Below the pieces are notes generated by a model. The model worked only from the letters and a program-made list of their open reading frames with translations, was not told the DNA's origin and searched no databases. Positions 1 through 6,380 of a stretch of DNA of 6,504 bases are shown piece after piece. Position numbers and translations under genes: made by a program. This stretch comes from Burkholderiales bacterium (lineage in GTDB: Bacteria; Pseudomonadota; Gammaproteobacteria; Burkholderiales; Burkholderiaceae_C), in assembly GCA_947474415.1 (NCBI GenBank), contig CANJKD010000144.1:1-6504 (forward strand). The letters run 5' to 3'. Numbering within the stretch: the first letter of the stretch is position 1; the number at the start of each line of letters is the position of its first letter.

Positions 1-869
1 CACCATGCCGTGCGCCGCTGGCTCGCCGCCGGCCTGGTCTTGTCGGCGGCGCTGCCGAACACCTCGGCGGCGGCCTTGTCGACGATGGCGCGGTCCACGC
101 TCGCGCGGCCCGACGCGTAGGCTCCCAGCAGTGCCCGGTCGCAGAGCAGGTTGATGCGCCGCGGCACGCCGCGCGACAACTCATGGATTCGGCGCAGCGC
201 CCTGGCGTCGAACGGCGACTCCGACGCGCGCCCCGCGACGGACAGCCGGTGCGTGATGTACTGGCCGGTCTCGGCTTCGGACAAGGCTTCGAGGTGGAAG
301 CGCGCGGTCACGCGCTGCGCCAGTTGTTCGAGCTCTGGCCGCGCCAGCATGCCGCGCAATTCGGGCTGGCCGATCAGGATGATCTGCAGCAGTTTGCGCT
401 CATTGGTCTCCAGGTTCGTCAGCAAGCGCAACTGCTCCAGCACGTCGACCGAGAGCATCTGCGCCTCGTCGATGACGAGCAGGTTGTTCTGCCCGACGGC
501 ATGCGTCTTGAGCAGGAAGGCGTTCAGCGGGTCGACATAGTCTTTCACCGTCGGCGAGCCCATCCCGAGATGGGTGTAGGGAATGCGGAACTCGTCGCAC
601 ACGGTCTTCAGCAACTCGCGCACCGTGAGCTTGGGGTTGAAGATGTAGGCCACGTTGCAGCGCCGCGGCACCTGCTCCAGGAAGCAGCGGCACACGGTGG
701 TCTTGCCGGCGCCGATCTCGCCGCTGAGCAGCACGAAGCCGCCGCCGCCGCCCAGCCCGTAAAGCAGGTGCGCCAGGGCTTCGCGGTGGCGCTCGCTCAT
801 GAAGAGGTAGCGCGGGTCGGGCGCGATCGAGAAGGGCTCCTGGGTCAGGCCGAAGAATTGCGCGTACAT
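1..869 (-). CDS. exeA: ExeA/GspA-type AAA+ ATPase of type II secretion assembly (3' end outside window)
   Basis: Reading leftward, 289 codons are open and run off the left edge, so the C-terminus is missing. The protein opens with MYAQFFGLTQEPFSIAPDPR, the typical ExeA/GspA N-terminus. It then shows Walker A GEIGAGKTT (residues 50-58, K56), Walker B LLVIDEAQ (130-137, D134/E135), a sensor-1-like stretch IILIGQPEL (163-171) and a GVPRRINLLCDRAL block (234-247). In this family the cytoplasmic AAA+ domain is followed by a membrane segment and a periplasmic peptidoglycan-binding domain. With ExeB/GspB it uses ATP to help place the secretin of the type II system across the cell wall. Only the ATPase half is visible, so a shorter relative, such as an ATPase linked to exosortase loci, is not excluded. 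The start at 869 is chosen because the family begins MYxxFFGL. An in-frame ATG at 881 would add four residues. No clear ribosome binding site precedes either. The gene is divergent from iorA. Confidence 0.9.
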   Translation of the reverse strand, partial: MYAQFFGLTQEPFSIAPDPRYLFMSERHREALAHLLYGLGGGGGFVLLSGEIGAGKTTVCRCFLEQVPRRCNVAYIFNPKLTVRELLKTVCDEFRIPYTHLGMGSPTVKDYVDPLNAFLLKTHAVGQNNLLVIDEAQMLSVDVLEQLRLLTNLETNERKLLQIILIGQPELRGMLARPELEQLAQRVTARFHLEALSEAETGQYITHRLSVAGRASESPFDARALRRIHELSRGVPRRINLLCDRALLGAYASGRASVDRAIVDKAAAEVFGSAADKTRPAASQRRTAW

Positions 870-960
870 GACGCGGAGCATACGGGCATGCGGAGACGAT
901 CCAGCGCGCCGTGAGGCTTGCCGCAGCGCGCACCCACTGGCACCGCGAATTACCTGACCC

Positions 961-975
961 GTTCCAAAATGAAAC
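961..975. promoter_or_regulatory. Near-palindromic candidate operator upstream of iorA
   Basis: GTTCCAAAATGAAAC reads as GTTcCA-AAA-TGaAAC, two six-base half sites around an AAA centre with one mismatched pair. This geometry resembles sites for dimeric bacterial activators or repressors. It sits about 190 bases before the iorA start, far enough to be an upstream activator site. No regulator gene is in the window, so the assignment is inference from symmetry alone. Confidence 0.35.
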
Positions 976-980
976 AGTCG

Positions 981-999
981 CCTGCGCGTTGCCCGCAGG
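981..999. other. GC-rich hairpin in the iorA upstream region
   Basis: CCTGCG (981-986) pairs perfectly with CGCAGG (994-999) around a seven-base loop. No T-run follows on either strand, so it is not a standard intrinsic terminator. A role in the leader transcript is possible but unproven, and six GC-rich pairs can arise by chance in DNA of this composition. Confidence 0.3.
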
Positions 1000-1076
1000 G
1001 ATCGCCGGGACAGCGCCATGGGTATGGTTTACCCTCTGTTCCTGTGGCGCCGCACGCTACCTAGCATCGTTCCGTT

Positions 1077-1100
1077 CCAAAGCCAAAGCCAAAGCCAATG
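1077..1100. repeat. Short tandem repeat (CCAAAG)x3 plus a degenerate fourth copy
   Basis: CCAAAG occurs three times without a break at 1077-1082, 1083-1088 and 1089-1094, followed by CCAATG at 1095-1100. It lies 64 bases before the iorA start, probably in the promoter or 5' leader. The first copy overlaps the second CCGTTCCAAA direct repeat (1072-1081). Hexamer units of this kind can change copy number by replication slippage. Confidence 0.75.
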
Positions 1101-1151
1101 CCGCATGGCGGCCTCTGTGCGTCGCTTTCGGCGCGCTGCCCCAGAAAACCC

Positions 1152-1157
1152 AAGGAG
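1152..1157 (+). promoter_or_regulatory. Ribosome binding site of iorA
   Basis: AAGGAG ends six bases before the ATG at 1164. It is a near-ideal Shine-Dalgarno sequence and fixes the iorA start against the longer open frame that begins at 1098. Confidence 0.85.
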
Positions 1158-1163
1158 ATCAGC

Positions 1164-1628
1164 ATGAGCATTCGATTGAACGTGAACGGCAAGTCAGTGG
1201 ATGTACAGGCCGAGGCCGACACACCGCTGTTGTGGGTGATTCGTGATGGCATCGGCCTGACGGGCACCAAGTTCGGTTGCGGTGCAGCGCTGTGCGGTGC
1301 CTGCACCGTGCATCTCGACGGCGTGCCTGTTCGCTCCTGCCAGACGCCGATTTCCGCAGCGGCCGGAAAAGAGGTCACGACCATCGAGTCCGTCTCGTCG
1401 ACCGCGGTCGGCCGCAAGATCCAGGCAGCCTGGATCGCGCACGATGTGCCGCAATGCGGCTACTGCCAGTCCGGCCAGATCATGAGCGCCGTTGCTTTGC
1501 TGAAAGAGAAGCCGCAGCCGACGGACGTCGACATCGACCAGGCCATGTCCGGCAACCTCTGCCGCTGCGGAACCTACCCGCGCATCCGCGCTGCGATCCA
1601 CACTGCCGCCGGCACGAAGGGAGCTTGA
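1164..1628 (+). CDS. iorA: [2Fe-2S] subunit of a xanthine-oxidase-family molybdenum hydroxylase (IorA-like)
   Basis: This 154-residue protein is the small electron-transfer subunit of a two-subunit molybdenum hydroxylase. Two iron-sulfur domains are complete. The N-terminal plant-ferredoxin-like domain has C39, C44, C47 and C59 (C-x4-C-x2-C-x11-C). The C-terminal helical domain has C98, C101, C133 and C135 (C-x2-C then C-R-C), including [11 protein letters not shown]. In the family these two clusters pass electrons from the molybdenum site to an outside acceptor. Length and layout match the alpha subunit of isoquinoline 1-oxidoreductase. The substrate here cannot be read from this subunit, and relatives oxidise N-heterocycles or aldehydes. 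There is no signal peptide, so export would depend on folding with IorB and passage through Tat as a complex. The start is set by AAGGAG at 1152. The stop lies two bases before the iorB ATG, so the genes form one operon and translation is probably coupled. Confidence 0.93.
   Translation: MSIRLNVNGKSVDVQAEADTPLLWVIRDGIGLTGTKFGCGAALCGACTVHLDGVPVRSCQTPISAAAGKEVTTIESVSSTAVGRKIQAAWIAHDVPQCGYCQSGQIMSAVALLKEKPQPTDVDIDQAMSGNLCRCGTYPRIRAAIHTAAGTKGA
1617..1623 (+). promoter_or_regulatory. Ribosome binding site of iorB inside the end of iorA
   Basis: AAGGGAG sits in the last codons of iorA, seven bases before the iorB ATG at 1631. It supports this start over the upstream open frame that extends back to 1277. 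Confidence 0.75.
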
Positions 1629-1630
1629 TC

Positions 1631-3787
1631 ATGAACACCATTGCTGCCAATCATTCGCGTCGCCAGTTCCTCAAGACCACCGTCATCGCCACCGGCGGGC
1701 TGCTCGGTAGCGGCCTCATTGTCGGCTGCGCCGTGATGCCGGGCACGGGCGCCAAGGCGGCGATGCTGCCCAGCGCCACCGCGCCGGGCGTGATGCCCAA
1801 TGCATGGGTCAAGATCGGCACCGACAACACGGTCTCGATCATCTGCGCGCGCTCGGAGATGGGGCAGGGCGTGTTCACGTCGCTGCCGATGCTCGTCGCC
1901 GAAGAGCTCGAAGTGTCGATGGACAAGATCCGCGTCGAGATGGCGCCGTCCCGCGAGCCCTACATCAACACGATGCTCGGCGGCCAGCTCACCGGCGGGT
2001 CCACCTCGGTGCCCGAAGCCTTCGGGCCGCTGCGCGCGGCCGGTGCCCAGGCCCGCATGATGCTGATCGCGGCCGCAGCCCAGCAGTGGAAGGTCGAGCC
2101 CTCGGCTTGCCGCGCCGAAAACGCCATGGTCATCGGGCCGGCCGGGCAGACTGCCACGTACGGCTCGCTGGCCGAAGCGGCTTCGAAGCTCGAAGCGCCG
2201 AAGACGCCGACACTGAAGGACGCCAGCGCGTTCAAGATCATCGGCAAGCCGGTGAAGCGCCTGGACACACCGGCCAAGGTCGATGGCAGCGCCGAGTTCG
2301 GCATGGACGTGAAGCTGCCCGGCATGTTGTACGCGGCCCTTGCGCAATGCCCGGTGATCGGTGGCAAGCCCACCGGCTTCGACGCGACGCGCGCGAAGAC
2401 GATGCCCGGCGTCAAGCATGTGGTGCAGATCAGCGACGGCGTGGCGGTGGTGGCCGACACATACTGGCATGCGCGCAAGGCGCTCGAAACGGTCAACGTG
2501 ACGTGGGATGAAGGCGCGGGCAAGGCGCTGAGTTCGGCGAGCATCGGCGCGGGCTTGAAGACGGCATCGGCCAAGCCGGGTGCGTTGATCAAGAAGGTCG
2601 GCGATGTCGATGCCGGCATGAAGGCTGCGGCACGCAAGATCGATGCGACCTATGAGCTTCCGTTCCTGTCGCATTCGCCGATGGAGCCGATGAACTTCAC
2701 GGCCGATGTGCGCAAGGACTCGGTGCTGCTCTACGGCCCGACGCAGTTCCAGCAACTGGCGGTCGGCATGGCAGCGGCCGTCGCCGGCGTGAAGCCTGAA
2801 CAGGTGACGATCCGCACCACCTTCCTGGGCGGGGGCTTTGGCCGGCGCATCGATGTCGACTTCATCGTCCAGGTGGTCGAGATCTCGAAGGCGGTCAGCG
2901 CGCCGGTCAAGCTGATCTGGTCGCGTGAGGACGACATGAAGCACGACTTCTATCGCCCGATCGCCTTGCACAACATGTCGGCCGGGCTGGATGCGCAAGG
3001 CATGCCGACGGCGATCAAGTTCCAGGTCACCAGCCCGTCGGTCACCGCACGGCTGTTCTCGGTCTTCGTGAAAGACGGCATCGATCCGTTCATGACCGAA
3101 GCCGCTGTCGTGCCCTACGCCATCCCGAACCAACTCGCCGAGGCCGTGATCCACGACACGGGCTTGCGTGTTGGGTACTGGCGATCTGTGTCGCATGCGC
3201 TGAACGCATTCGCGAACGAGTCGTTCATCGACGAGTTGGCAGGTGCGGCCGGCAAGGACCCGCTCGAATACCGGCGCACCCTGCTGGCCCAGTCGCCGCA
3301 GCATCTGAAGGTCCTGAACATCGCGGCGCAGAAGTCAGGCTGGGGCACGGCGCTGCCGGCAGGCCGCTCGCGCGGCGTGGCGGTGATGGAGGGCTACGGC
3401 ACCTACCTCGCGCTGGTGTCCGAAGTGTCGGTCACGGGCGGCGAGATCCAGGTGCACAAGGTCACGGTGGCCGCTGACCTGGGCACGATGGTGAACCCGA
3501 ACATCGTCGAGCAGCAGATCGAAAGCAGCGTGATCTTCGGCTTGTCGGCCGCGTTGTTCGGCGAGATCACCCTGAAGAACGGCGTGGTCGAGCAGAACAA
3601 CTTCAACGACTACCCGATCGTGCGCATGAACCAGTCGCCGGCGATCAACATCACGTTGGTGCCGAGCGGCGGCAAGCCAGGCGGCATCGGCGAGCCGGTG
3701 ACGGCGATGATCGGGCCGGCGGTGGCGAATGCGGTCTTTGCGGGTACCGGCCAACGGCTGCGCAAGCTGCCGCTTCGCCTGGCTTGA
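1631..3787 (+). CDS. iorB: Tat-exported molybdopterin-binding subunit of a xanthine-oxidase-family hydroxylase (IorB-like)
   Basis: This 718-residue catalytic subunit carries the molybdenum cofactor and hydroxylates its substrate with oxygen from water. A Tat signal opens it: SRRQFLK at residues 9-15 (R10-R11), then a hydrophobic stretch. Family blocks follow in order: MGQGVFTSLP (77-86), HSPMEPMNF (348-356), GGGFGRR (400-406), the DDMKHDFYRP segment, YWRSVSHALNAF (516-527) and PGGIGEP near the C-terminus. E688 in that last block is the expected catalytic base of the xanthine-oxidase family. Length is close to known IorB proteins and no frameshift is seen. The Tat signal indicates cofactor loading in the cytoplasm and work in the periplasm, with IorA carried along. 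C33 in IVGCA partly matches a lipobox, so membrane anchoring is possible but uncertain. No FAD subunit or cytochrome gene is adjacent. The substrate is unknown: isoquinoline-type heterocycles and aldehydes are both possible. Confidence 0.92.
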   Translation: MNTIAANHSRRQFLKTTVIATGGLLGSGLIVGCAVMPGTGAKAAMLPSATAPGVMPNAWVKIGTDNTVSIICARSEMGQGVFTSLPMLVAEELEVSMDKIRVEMAPSREPYINTMLGGQLTGGSTSVPEAFGPLRAAGAQARMMLIAAAAQQWKVEPSACRAENAMVIGPAGQTATYGSLAEAASKLEAPKTPTLKDASAFKIIGKPVKRLDTPAKVDGSAEFGMDVKLPGMLYAALAQCPVIGGKPTGFDATRAKTMPGVKHVVQISDGVAVVADTYWHARKALETVNVTWDEGAGKALSSASIGAGLKTASAKPGALIKKVGDVDAGMKAAARKIDATYELPFLSHSPMEPMNFTADVRKDSVLLYGPTQFQQLAVGMAAAVAGVKPEQVTIRTTFLGGGFGRRIDVDFIVQVVEISKAVSAPVKLIWSREDDMKHDFYRPIALHNMSAGLDAQGMPTAIKFQVTSPSVTARLFSVFVKDGIDPFMTEAAVVPYAIPNQLAEAVIHDTGLRVGYWRSVSHALNAFANESFIDELAGAAGKDPLEYRRTLLAQSPQHLKVLNIAAQKSGWGTALPAGRSRGVAVMEGYGTYLALVSEVSVTGGEIQVHKVTVAADLGTMVNPNIVEQQIESSVIFGLSAALFGEITLKNGVVEQNNFNDYPIVRMNQSPAINITLVPSGGKPGGIGEPVTAMIGPAVANAVFAGTGQRLRKLPLRLA

Positions 3788-3794
3788 GCGCGCA

Positions 3795-3847
3795 CCATCG
3801 CTGCTGAACGCCTCGCGATGGAAGGTTCGTTGCGTCGAATCTTCCAT
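3795..3847 (+). promoter_or_regulatory. Two mutually exclusive hairpins spanning the hydrolase start codon
   Basis: Stem 1 pairs CCATCGC (3795-3801) with GCGATGG (3815-3821). Stem 2 pairs 3818-3829 with 3836-3847: twelve pairs, one of them G-U, around the six-base loop TTGCGT. The stems share 3818-3821, which includes the ATG at 3818, so both cannot form at once, and each would bury that start codon in RNA. No T-run follows, so this is not a standard terminator. The pairing is read directly from the sequence. A regulatory role is inference. Confidence 0.5.
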
Positions 3848-4600
3848 GGGCGAGGTCTGGTCAAGGTGCTCGGCGTGCTTGGGTTGTTGACCTGCATCGC
3901 GCTGGCCAGGGCCCAAGACTACGAGCGTGAGGCACACTGGGCCGAAGAGACACTGGCGTCGCTGTTGGTCGGCGACGCGGTGCTCCTCGAACAGAAAAAC
4001 GGCCATCGTTTCCTGGCGCTCTACACCCGGGCGGCCCGGGAGCGCGGTGCGGTCGTCATTGCCCACGGGCGCGGGTGGTCACCCGACTATGACCTGTACG
4101 GTGACCTTCGCGCCCAGCTCGCCGAGGCTGGCTACTCGACCCTGTCGATCCAGATGCCGGTGCTGCCGAGCACGGCCAAGATCGGCGACTATCTGCCAAT
4201 ATTTGCTGATGCCGACGAGCGCCTGGCGCTCGCCATCGGCTGGCTGCGAGCACGCGGCGCATCGAAGGTCGTCATCGTCTCGCACAGCCTGGGTGCAACC
4301 ATGGCCAACCACTACATGATTCACGCACCCGACCCTGGCGTGGATGCCTGGGTGTACCTGAGCATCATCAACGGGCTGGAGGACATGTACCGCATCAAGA
4401 TCCCGGTGCTCGACGTGTTCGGCAGCCAAGACTGGGATGTGACCCGTTTCGGTGCCGACGAGCGGAAGGCACAGATCGCGCGAATCGCCGGTTCGCAGCA
4501 GGTCATCATGGCGGGAGGGCAGCACTTCTACGAGGGCAAGCGCGAAGCCCTGACGGCGATCATCGTCGGGTTTCTGGATCGCGTTCTGAAACGCGACTGA
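3818..4600 (+). CDS. Exported alpha/beta hydrolase, DUF3530-like
   Basis: The 260-residue protein has a likely Sec signal: basic residues up to K16, a hydrophobic core VLGVLGLLTCIALA (17-30) and a cleavage site after ARA (A32). The mature part is an alpha/beta hydrolase. It has the oxyanion-type loop HGRG (83-86), the nucleophile elbow SHSLGA with S157, a probable acid at D205 or D207 (GSQDWD) and a probable catalytic H236 (GGQHF). The stretch STLSIQMPVLPS before the elbow is typical of DUF3530 proteins, whose substrates are not established. A periplasmic esterase or similar activity is inferred. It begins 30 bases after iorB on the same strand, so co-transcription is likely. No clear ribosome binding site precedes 3818 and the start lies in a hairpin. 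A GTG at 3866 preceded by GCGAGG is an alternative, but it would remove the basic part of the signal. Confidence 0.82.
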   Translation: MEGSLRRIFHGRGLVKVLGVLGLLTCIALARAQDYEREAHWAEETLASLLVGDAVLLEQKNGHRFLALYTRAARERGAVVIAHGRGWSPDYDLYGDLRAQLAEAGYSTLSIQMPVLPSTAKIGDYLPIFADADERLALAIGWLRARGASKVVIVSHSLGATMANHYMIHAPDPGVDAWVYLSIINGLEDMYRIKIPVLDVFGSQDWDVTRFGADERKAQIARIAGSQQVIMAGGQHFYEGKREALTAIIVGFLDRVLKRD

Positions 4601-4607
4601 GTTGCCG

Positions 4608-5165
4608 CTATGCGTGCAACCGGCTGTGCCTGGGCACGCTGGCGAGCAGAAATTCCATCTGGTCGGTCAGGATGCGGCGCCCACGCAGGATCATGTCTTC
4701 GTGAAGGCTGGGCACGTAGGGCAGGTACAGCAGCGACATGTGCACCTCTTCCGGCAGTCGATTGCCCTTGTGGCCGTTGCACGGGCGGCAGGCCGTGATG
4801 TAGTTCATCCAGGTATCGAGCCCGCCGCGTGAGGTGGGAACAATGTGCTCACGCGTCAGGTCGTCGAAGTGGAAGTGCCCGCCGCAGTAGGCGCAGATGC
4901 TTCGGTCACGAGAAAACAGCTTCGGGTTCGACAGCGCAGGCGCCTGGCGCCAAGCGCGGCTCGGCACCGAACCTTTCACCGCGATGATGGGCTGAACCTC
5001 GATGCGCGACTGCAACCCGGTGCGACGCTGGGTGCCGCCCCGCAGCACGTAGAAGGTCTCGCCGATGGTCCAGGCCACGCCATCGCTCGCATAGATGACG
5101 GCCGCTTCCCTGGCCGAGATCCAGGCCTGCGGACGACCGGACAAGTCGAGTTGCAGAACTTCCAT
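4608..5165 (-). CDS. Stand-alone HNH endonuclease family protein
   Basis: The protein has 185 residues counted from the ATG at 5165. The C-terminal half carries an HNH/zinc module: C91-x2-C94 (CAYCG), LTREHIVP with H107, N121 in WMNYITAC, then C126-x2-C129-N130-G-H132. The four cysteines would hold a structural zinc, and H107, N121 and H132 form the HNH metal-binding catalytic site. The N-terminal half (MEVLQLDLSGRPQAW, later QPIIAVKG) matches a widespread proteobacterial single-gene HNH family. These are annotated as endonucleases but their biological role is not settled. No methylase or helicase partner is nearby, so a restriction role is not supported. In-frame ATGs at 5216, 5213 and 5186 would lengthen it. 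I chose 5165 because the family begins M-x-VLQLD, but no start has a strong ribosome binding site. It converges on the hydrolase, with seven bases between stops and no clear terminator. Confidence 0.88.
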   Translation of the reverse strand: MEVLQLDLSGRPQAWISAREAAVIYASDGVAWTIGETFYVLRGGTQRRTGLQSRIEVQPIIAVKGSVPSRAWRQAPALSNPKLFSRDRSICAYCGGHFHFDDLTREHIVPTSRGGLDTWMNYITACRPCNGHKGNRLPEEVHMSLLYLPYVPSLHEDMILRGRRILTDQMEFLLASVPRHSRLHA

Positions 5166-5271
5166 ATGGGTTCGAGCGTAATGCATGCAGGGGCGTTCCC
5201 CCAAGAACCACATCATGCGCCCGGCGCAGGGAAACCACAGTGTCGGTCTCCAATGTCATCACCGAGTCACG

Positions 5272-6264
5272 TCAACCTGGCCTCGGGTACAGCCCCCGTT
5301 CGCGAGCCATCAACCGACACAGGCCGAGCAGCGCGCCTATGTTCGGCATGGCAATGTCGAAACGGTTGCCGATCTCATGCACCGCACCCACCAGCGCGTC
5401 AAGCTCGATGGCGCGGCCGGCTTCGGTGTCTTGCAGCATCGAGGTCTTGAAGCCGCCGAGCTGGCGCGTCAGGGCCATGCGCTCTTCGCCGCTCTGCGTG
5501 ATCGGGCAACCGATGCGTGCACCGATGTGCGCCGCCTCTTCCATGGTGCGCAGGATGAAGGCGCGGACCAGCGGGTCGTCGAGGATGTGGTCGGTGGTGG
5601 CGCCGGTGAGGGCAGACACCGGGTTCATCGTCATGTTGCCCCACAGCTTGAACCAGATGTCTTGGCGGATGTCGGCGCTGGCCTCGCACTTGAACCCGGC
5701 TTGGGCAAGTGCCGCGCACACGGAATCGACTCGCATCGAAGCGCCGCCGCCCGGCTCGCCGACGATCAGCCGGTCGCCGAAGCCGTGCTGGATCACACCG
5801 GGTGCGGGGCTGGAGCAGGTCAGGTGCACAACGCAACCGAGCACGCGTTCGAGCGGTAGCAGCGCTGCGATGCGGTCGTCCGGGTCGACGCTGGGCAAGG
5901 AGCGGTCGCCCAGCCCGGTCGACACCGGCGCCGTCTGCAGGAACCACCATGGCACGCCGTTCATGGCCGGCATCACGAGCGTGTTTGGGCCGAGCAGGGC
6001 TTGCATTGTCTGCGCGGCCGCTGCGAGGGCCTGGCCCTTGAGCGCGACGATCACCAGATCTTGCGGGCCGAGTGCCCTGGCATCGTCGCTGGCGCTGATC
6101 GCGGACGTCGTTTCCGCGCCCGCCATTGTCAGGCGCAGGCCGTGCTCCCGAATCGCGGCCAGCGTGGCGCCGCGTGCGAGCCCGCTGACCTCATGGCCGA
6201 CGTGGGCCAGCGTCGCTGCCAACAAACCGCCCACGGCGCCCAATCCCACCACTGCGATCTTCAT
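5272..6264 (-). CDS. Ketopantoate reductase family (ApbA/PanE) NADP-dependent dehydrogenase
   Basis: The 330-residue protein begins MKIAVVGLGAVGG, a Rossmann fold with the GxGxxG dinucleotide loop at residues 7-12. Positions matching the E. coli PanE active site are present in order: K76 (ALKGQ), N102 (AMNGVP), K206, N210 and N214 (KLWGNMTMN), S275 (KTSMLQD) and E287 (AIELD). The 206/210/214 and 275/287 spacings equal those of E. coli 176/180/184 and 244/256. PanE reduces 2-dehydropantoate to pantoate in pantothenate and CoA synthesis. All catalytic positions fit, but members of this subgroup are often present in several copies and some use other 2-oxoacids, so I do not assign panE. It is cytoplasmic with no signal peptide. 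The start is firm, with GGAG six bases upstream. It lies upstream of the HNH gene on the same strand, separated by about 55-105 bases depending on that gene's start. Confidence 0.9.
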   Translation of the reverse strand: MKIAVVGLGAVGGLLAATLAHVGHEVSGLARGATLAAIREHGLRLTMAGAETTSAISASDDARALGPQDLVIVALKGQALAAAAQTMQALLGPNTLVMPAMNGVPWWFLQTAPVSTGLGDRSLPSVDPDDRIAALLPLERVLGCVVHLTCSSPAPGVIQHGFGDRLIVGEPGGGASMRVDSVCAALAQAGFKCEASADIRQDIWFKLWGNMTMNPVSALTGATTDHILDDPLVRAFILRTMEEAAHIGARIGCPITQSGEERMALTRQLGGFKTSMLQDTEAGRAIELDALVGAVHEIGNRFDIAMPNIGALLGLCRLMARERGLYPRPG

Positions 6265-6380
6265 GCGTCACTCCGTTACGAAGCCATCGTAGCGGCGGTG
6301 TTGAGTTCTACGCGAACAAGGGTAAACACTCATCAAACGCCTCCCACATCGCGCTTCTATTGATTCGGCCCAAAGAAATA
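6265..6380. other. Upstream region of the reductase, bounded by the insertion sequence
   Basis: Apart from the ribosome binding site, these 116 bases should contain the reductase promoter, but I could not identify a convincing -35/-10 pair. No coding remnant is recognisable. The base composition becomes more AT-rich toward the right, where the insertion sequence begins. Confidence 0.5.
6271..6274 (-). promoter_or_regulatory. Ribosome binding site of the ketopantoate-reductase-family gene
   Basis: On the minus strand ACGGAG places GGAG six bases before the ATG at 6264, which settles the start at the MKIAVVG end. Confidence 0.75.

Larger units (their letters stand above)
870..1163. other. Divergent intergenic region between the ATPase and iorA
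   Basis: This 294-base stretch lies between two genes read outward, so it should hold promoters for both. I see no convincing coding sequence. It holds a near-palindrome at 961-975, a GC hairpin at 981-999, a small inverted repeat GGGTA/TACCC at 1020-1024 and 1030-1034, the 10-base direct repeat CCGTTCCAAA at 959-968 and 1072-1081, and a CCAAAG tandem repeat at 1077-1094. I could not place a -35/-10 pair with confidence. A TGGCAC at 938-943 resembles a sigma-54 -24 element but lacks the matching -12 GC. Confidence 0.7.

Noticed and set aside
183..914. A 243-codon plus-strand frame over the ATPase
   Set aside because: It is the antisense shadow of the ExeA-type gene, whose Walker motifs and N-terminus are unmistakable on the minus strand.
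938..953. Sigma-54 promoter candidate beginning TGGCAC
   Set aside because: The -24-like half is good, but the required GC of the -12 element is absent at the right spacing, and it lies over 200 bases before iorA.
1020..1034. GGGTA/TACCC inverted repeat and its AGGGTAAAC counterpart near 6319
   Set aside because: Five-base arms and a nine-base match between distant sites are expected by chance in a window of this size.
1277..1630. A longer version of IorB starting upstream at 1277
   Set aside because: The extension is arginine- and proline-rich and overlaps iorA in another frame. The Tat signal and ribosome binding site place the start at 1631.
1574..3304. A 576-codon open frame on the minus strand opposite iorB
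   Set aside because: Its translation is rich in R, H, D, G and A with no recognisable domain, as expected from the antisense of GC-rich codons. The plus-strand frame carries all family motifs.
4590..4620. Bidirectional terminator between the convergent hydrolase and HNH genes
   Set aside because: Only five-base arms (GTTGC/GCAAC) with a ten-base loop and no T-run are present, too weak to call.
5247..5275. Promoter for the HNH gene with TTGACG at the reductase stop
   Set aside because: The -35-like word is good, but at 17 bases spacing the -10 reads TGGAGA, which matches the consensus poorly.
5240..6292. A 350-codon open frame on the plus strand opposite the reductase gene
   Set aside because: Its composition is dominated by S, A, P and R with no motif, and it lies fully over a well-supported ketopantoate-reductase-family gene with a good ribosome binding site.
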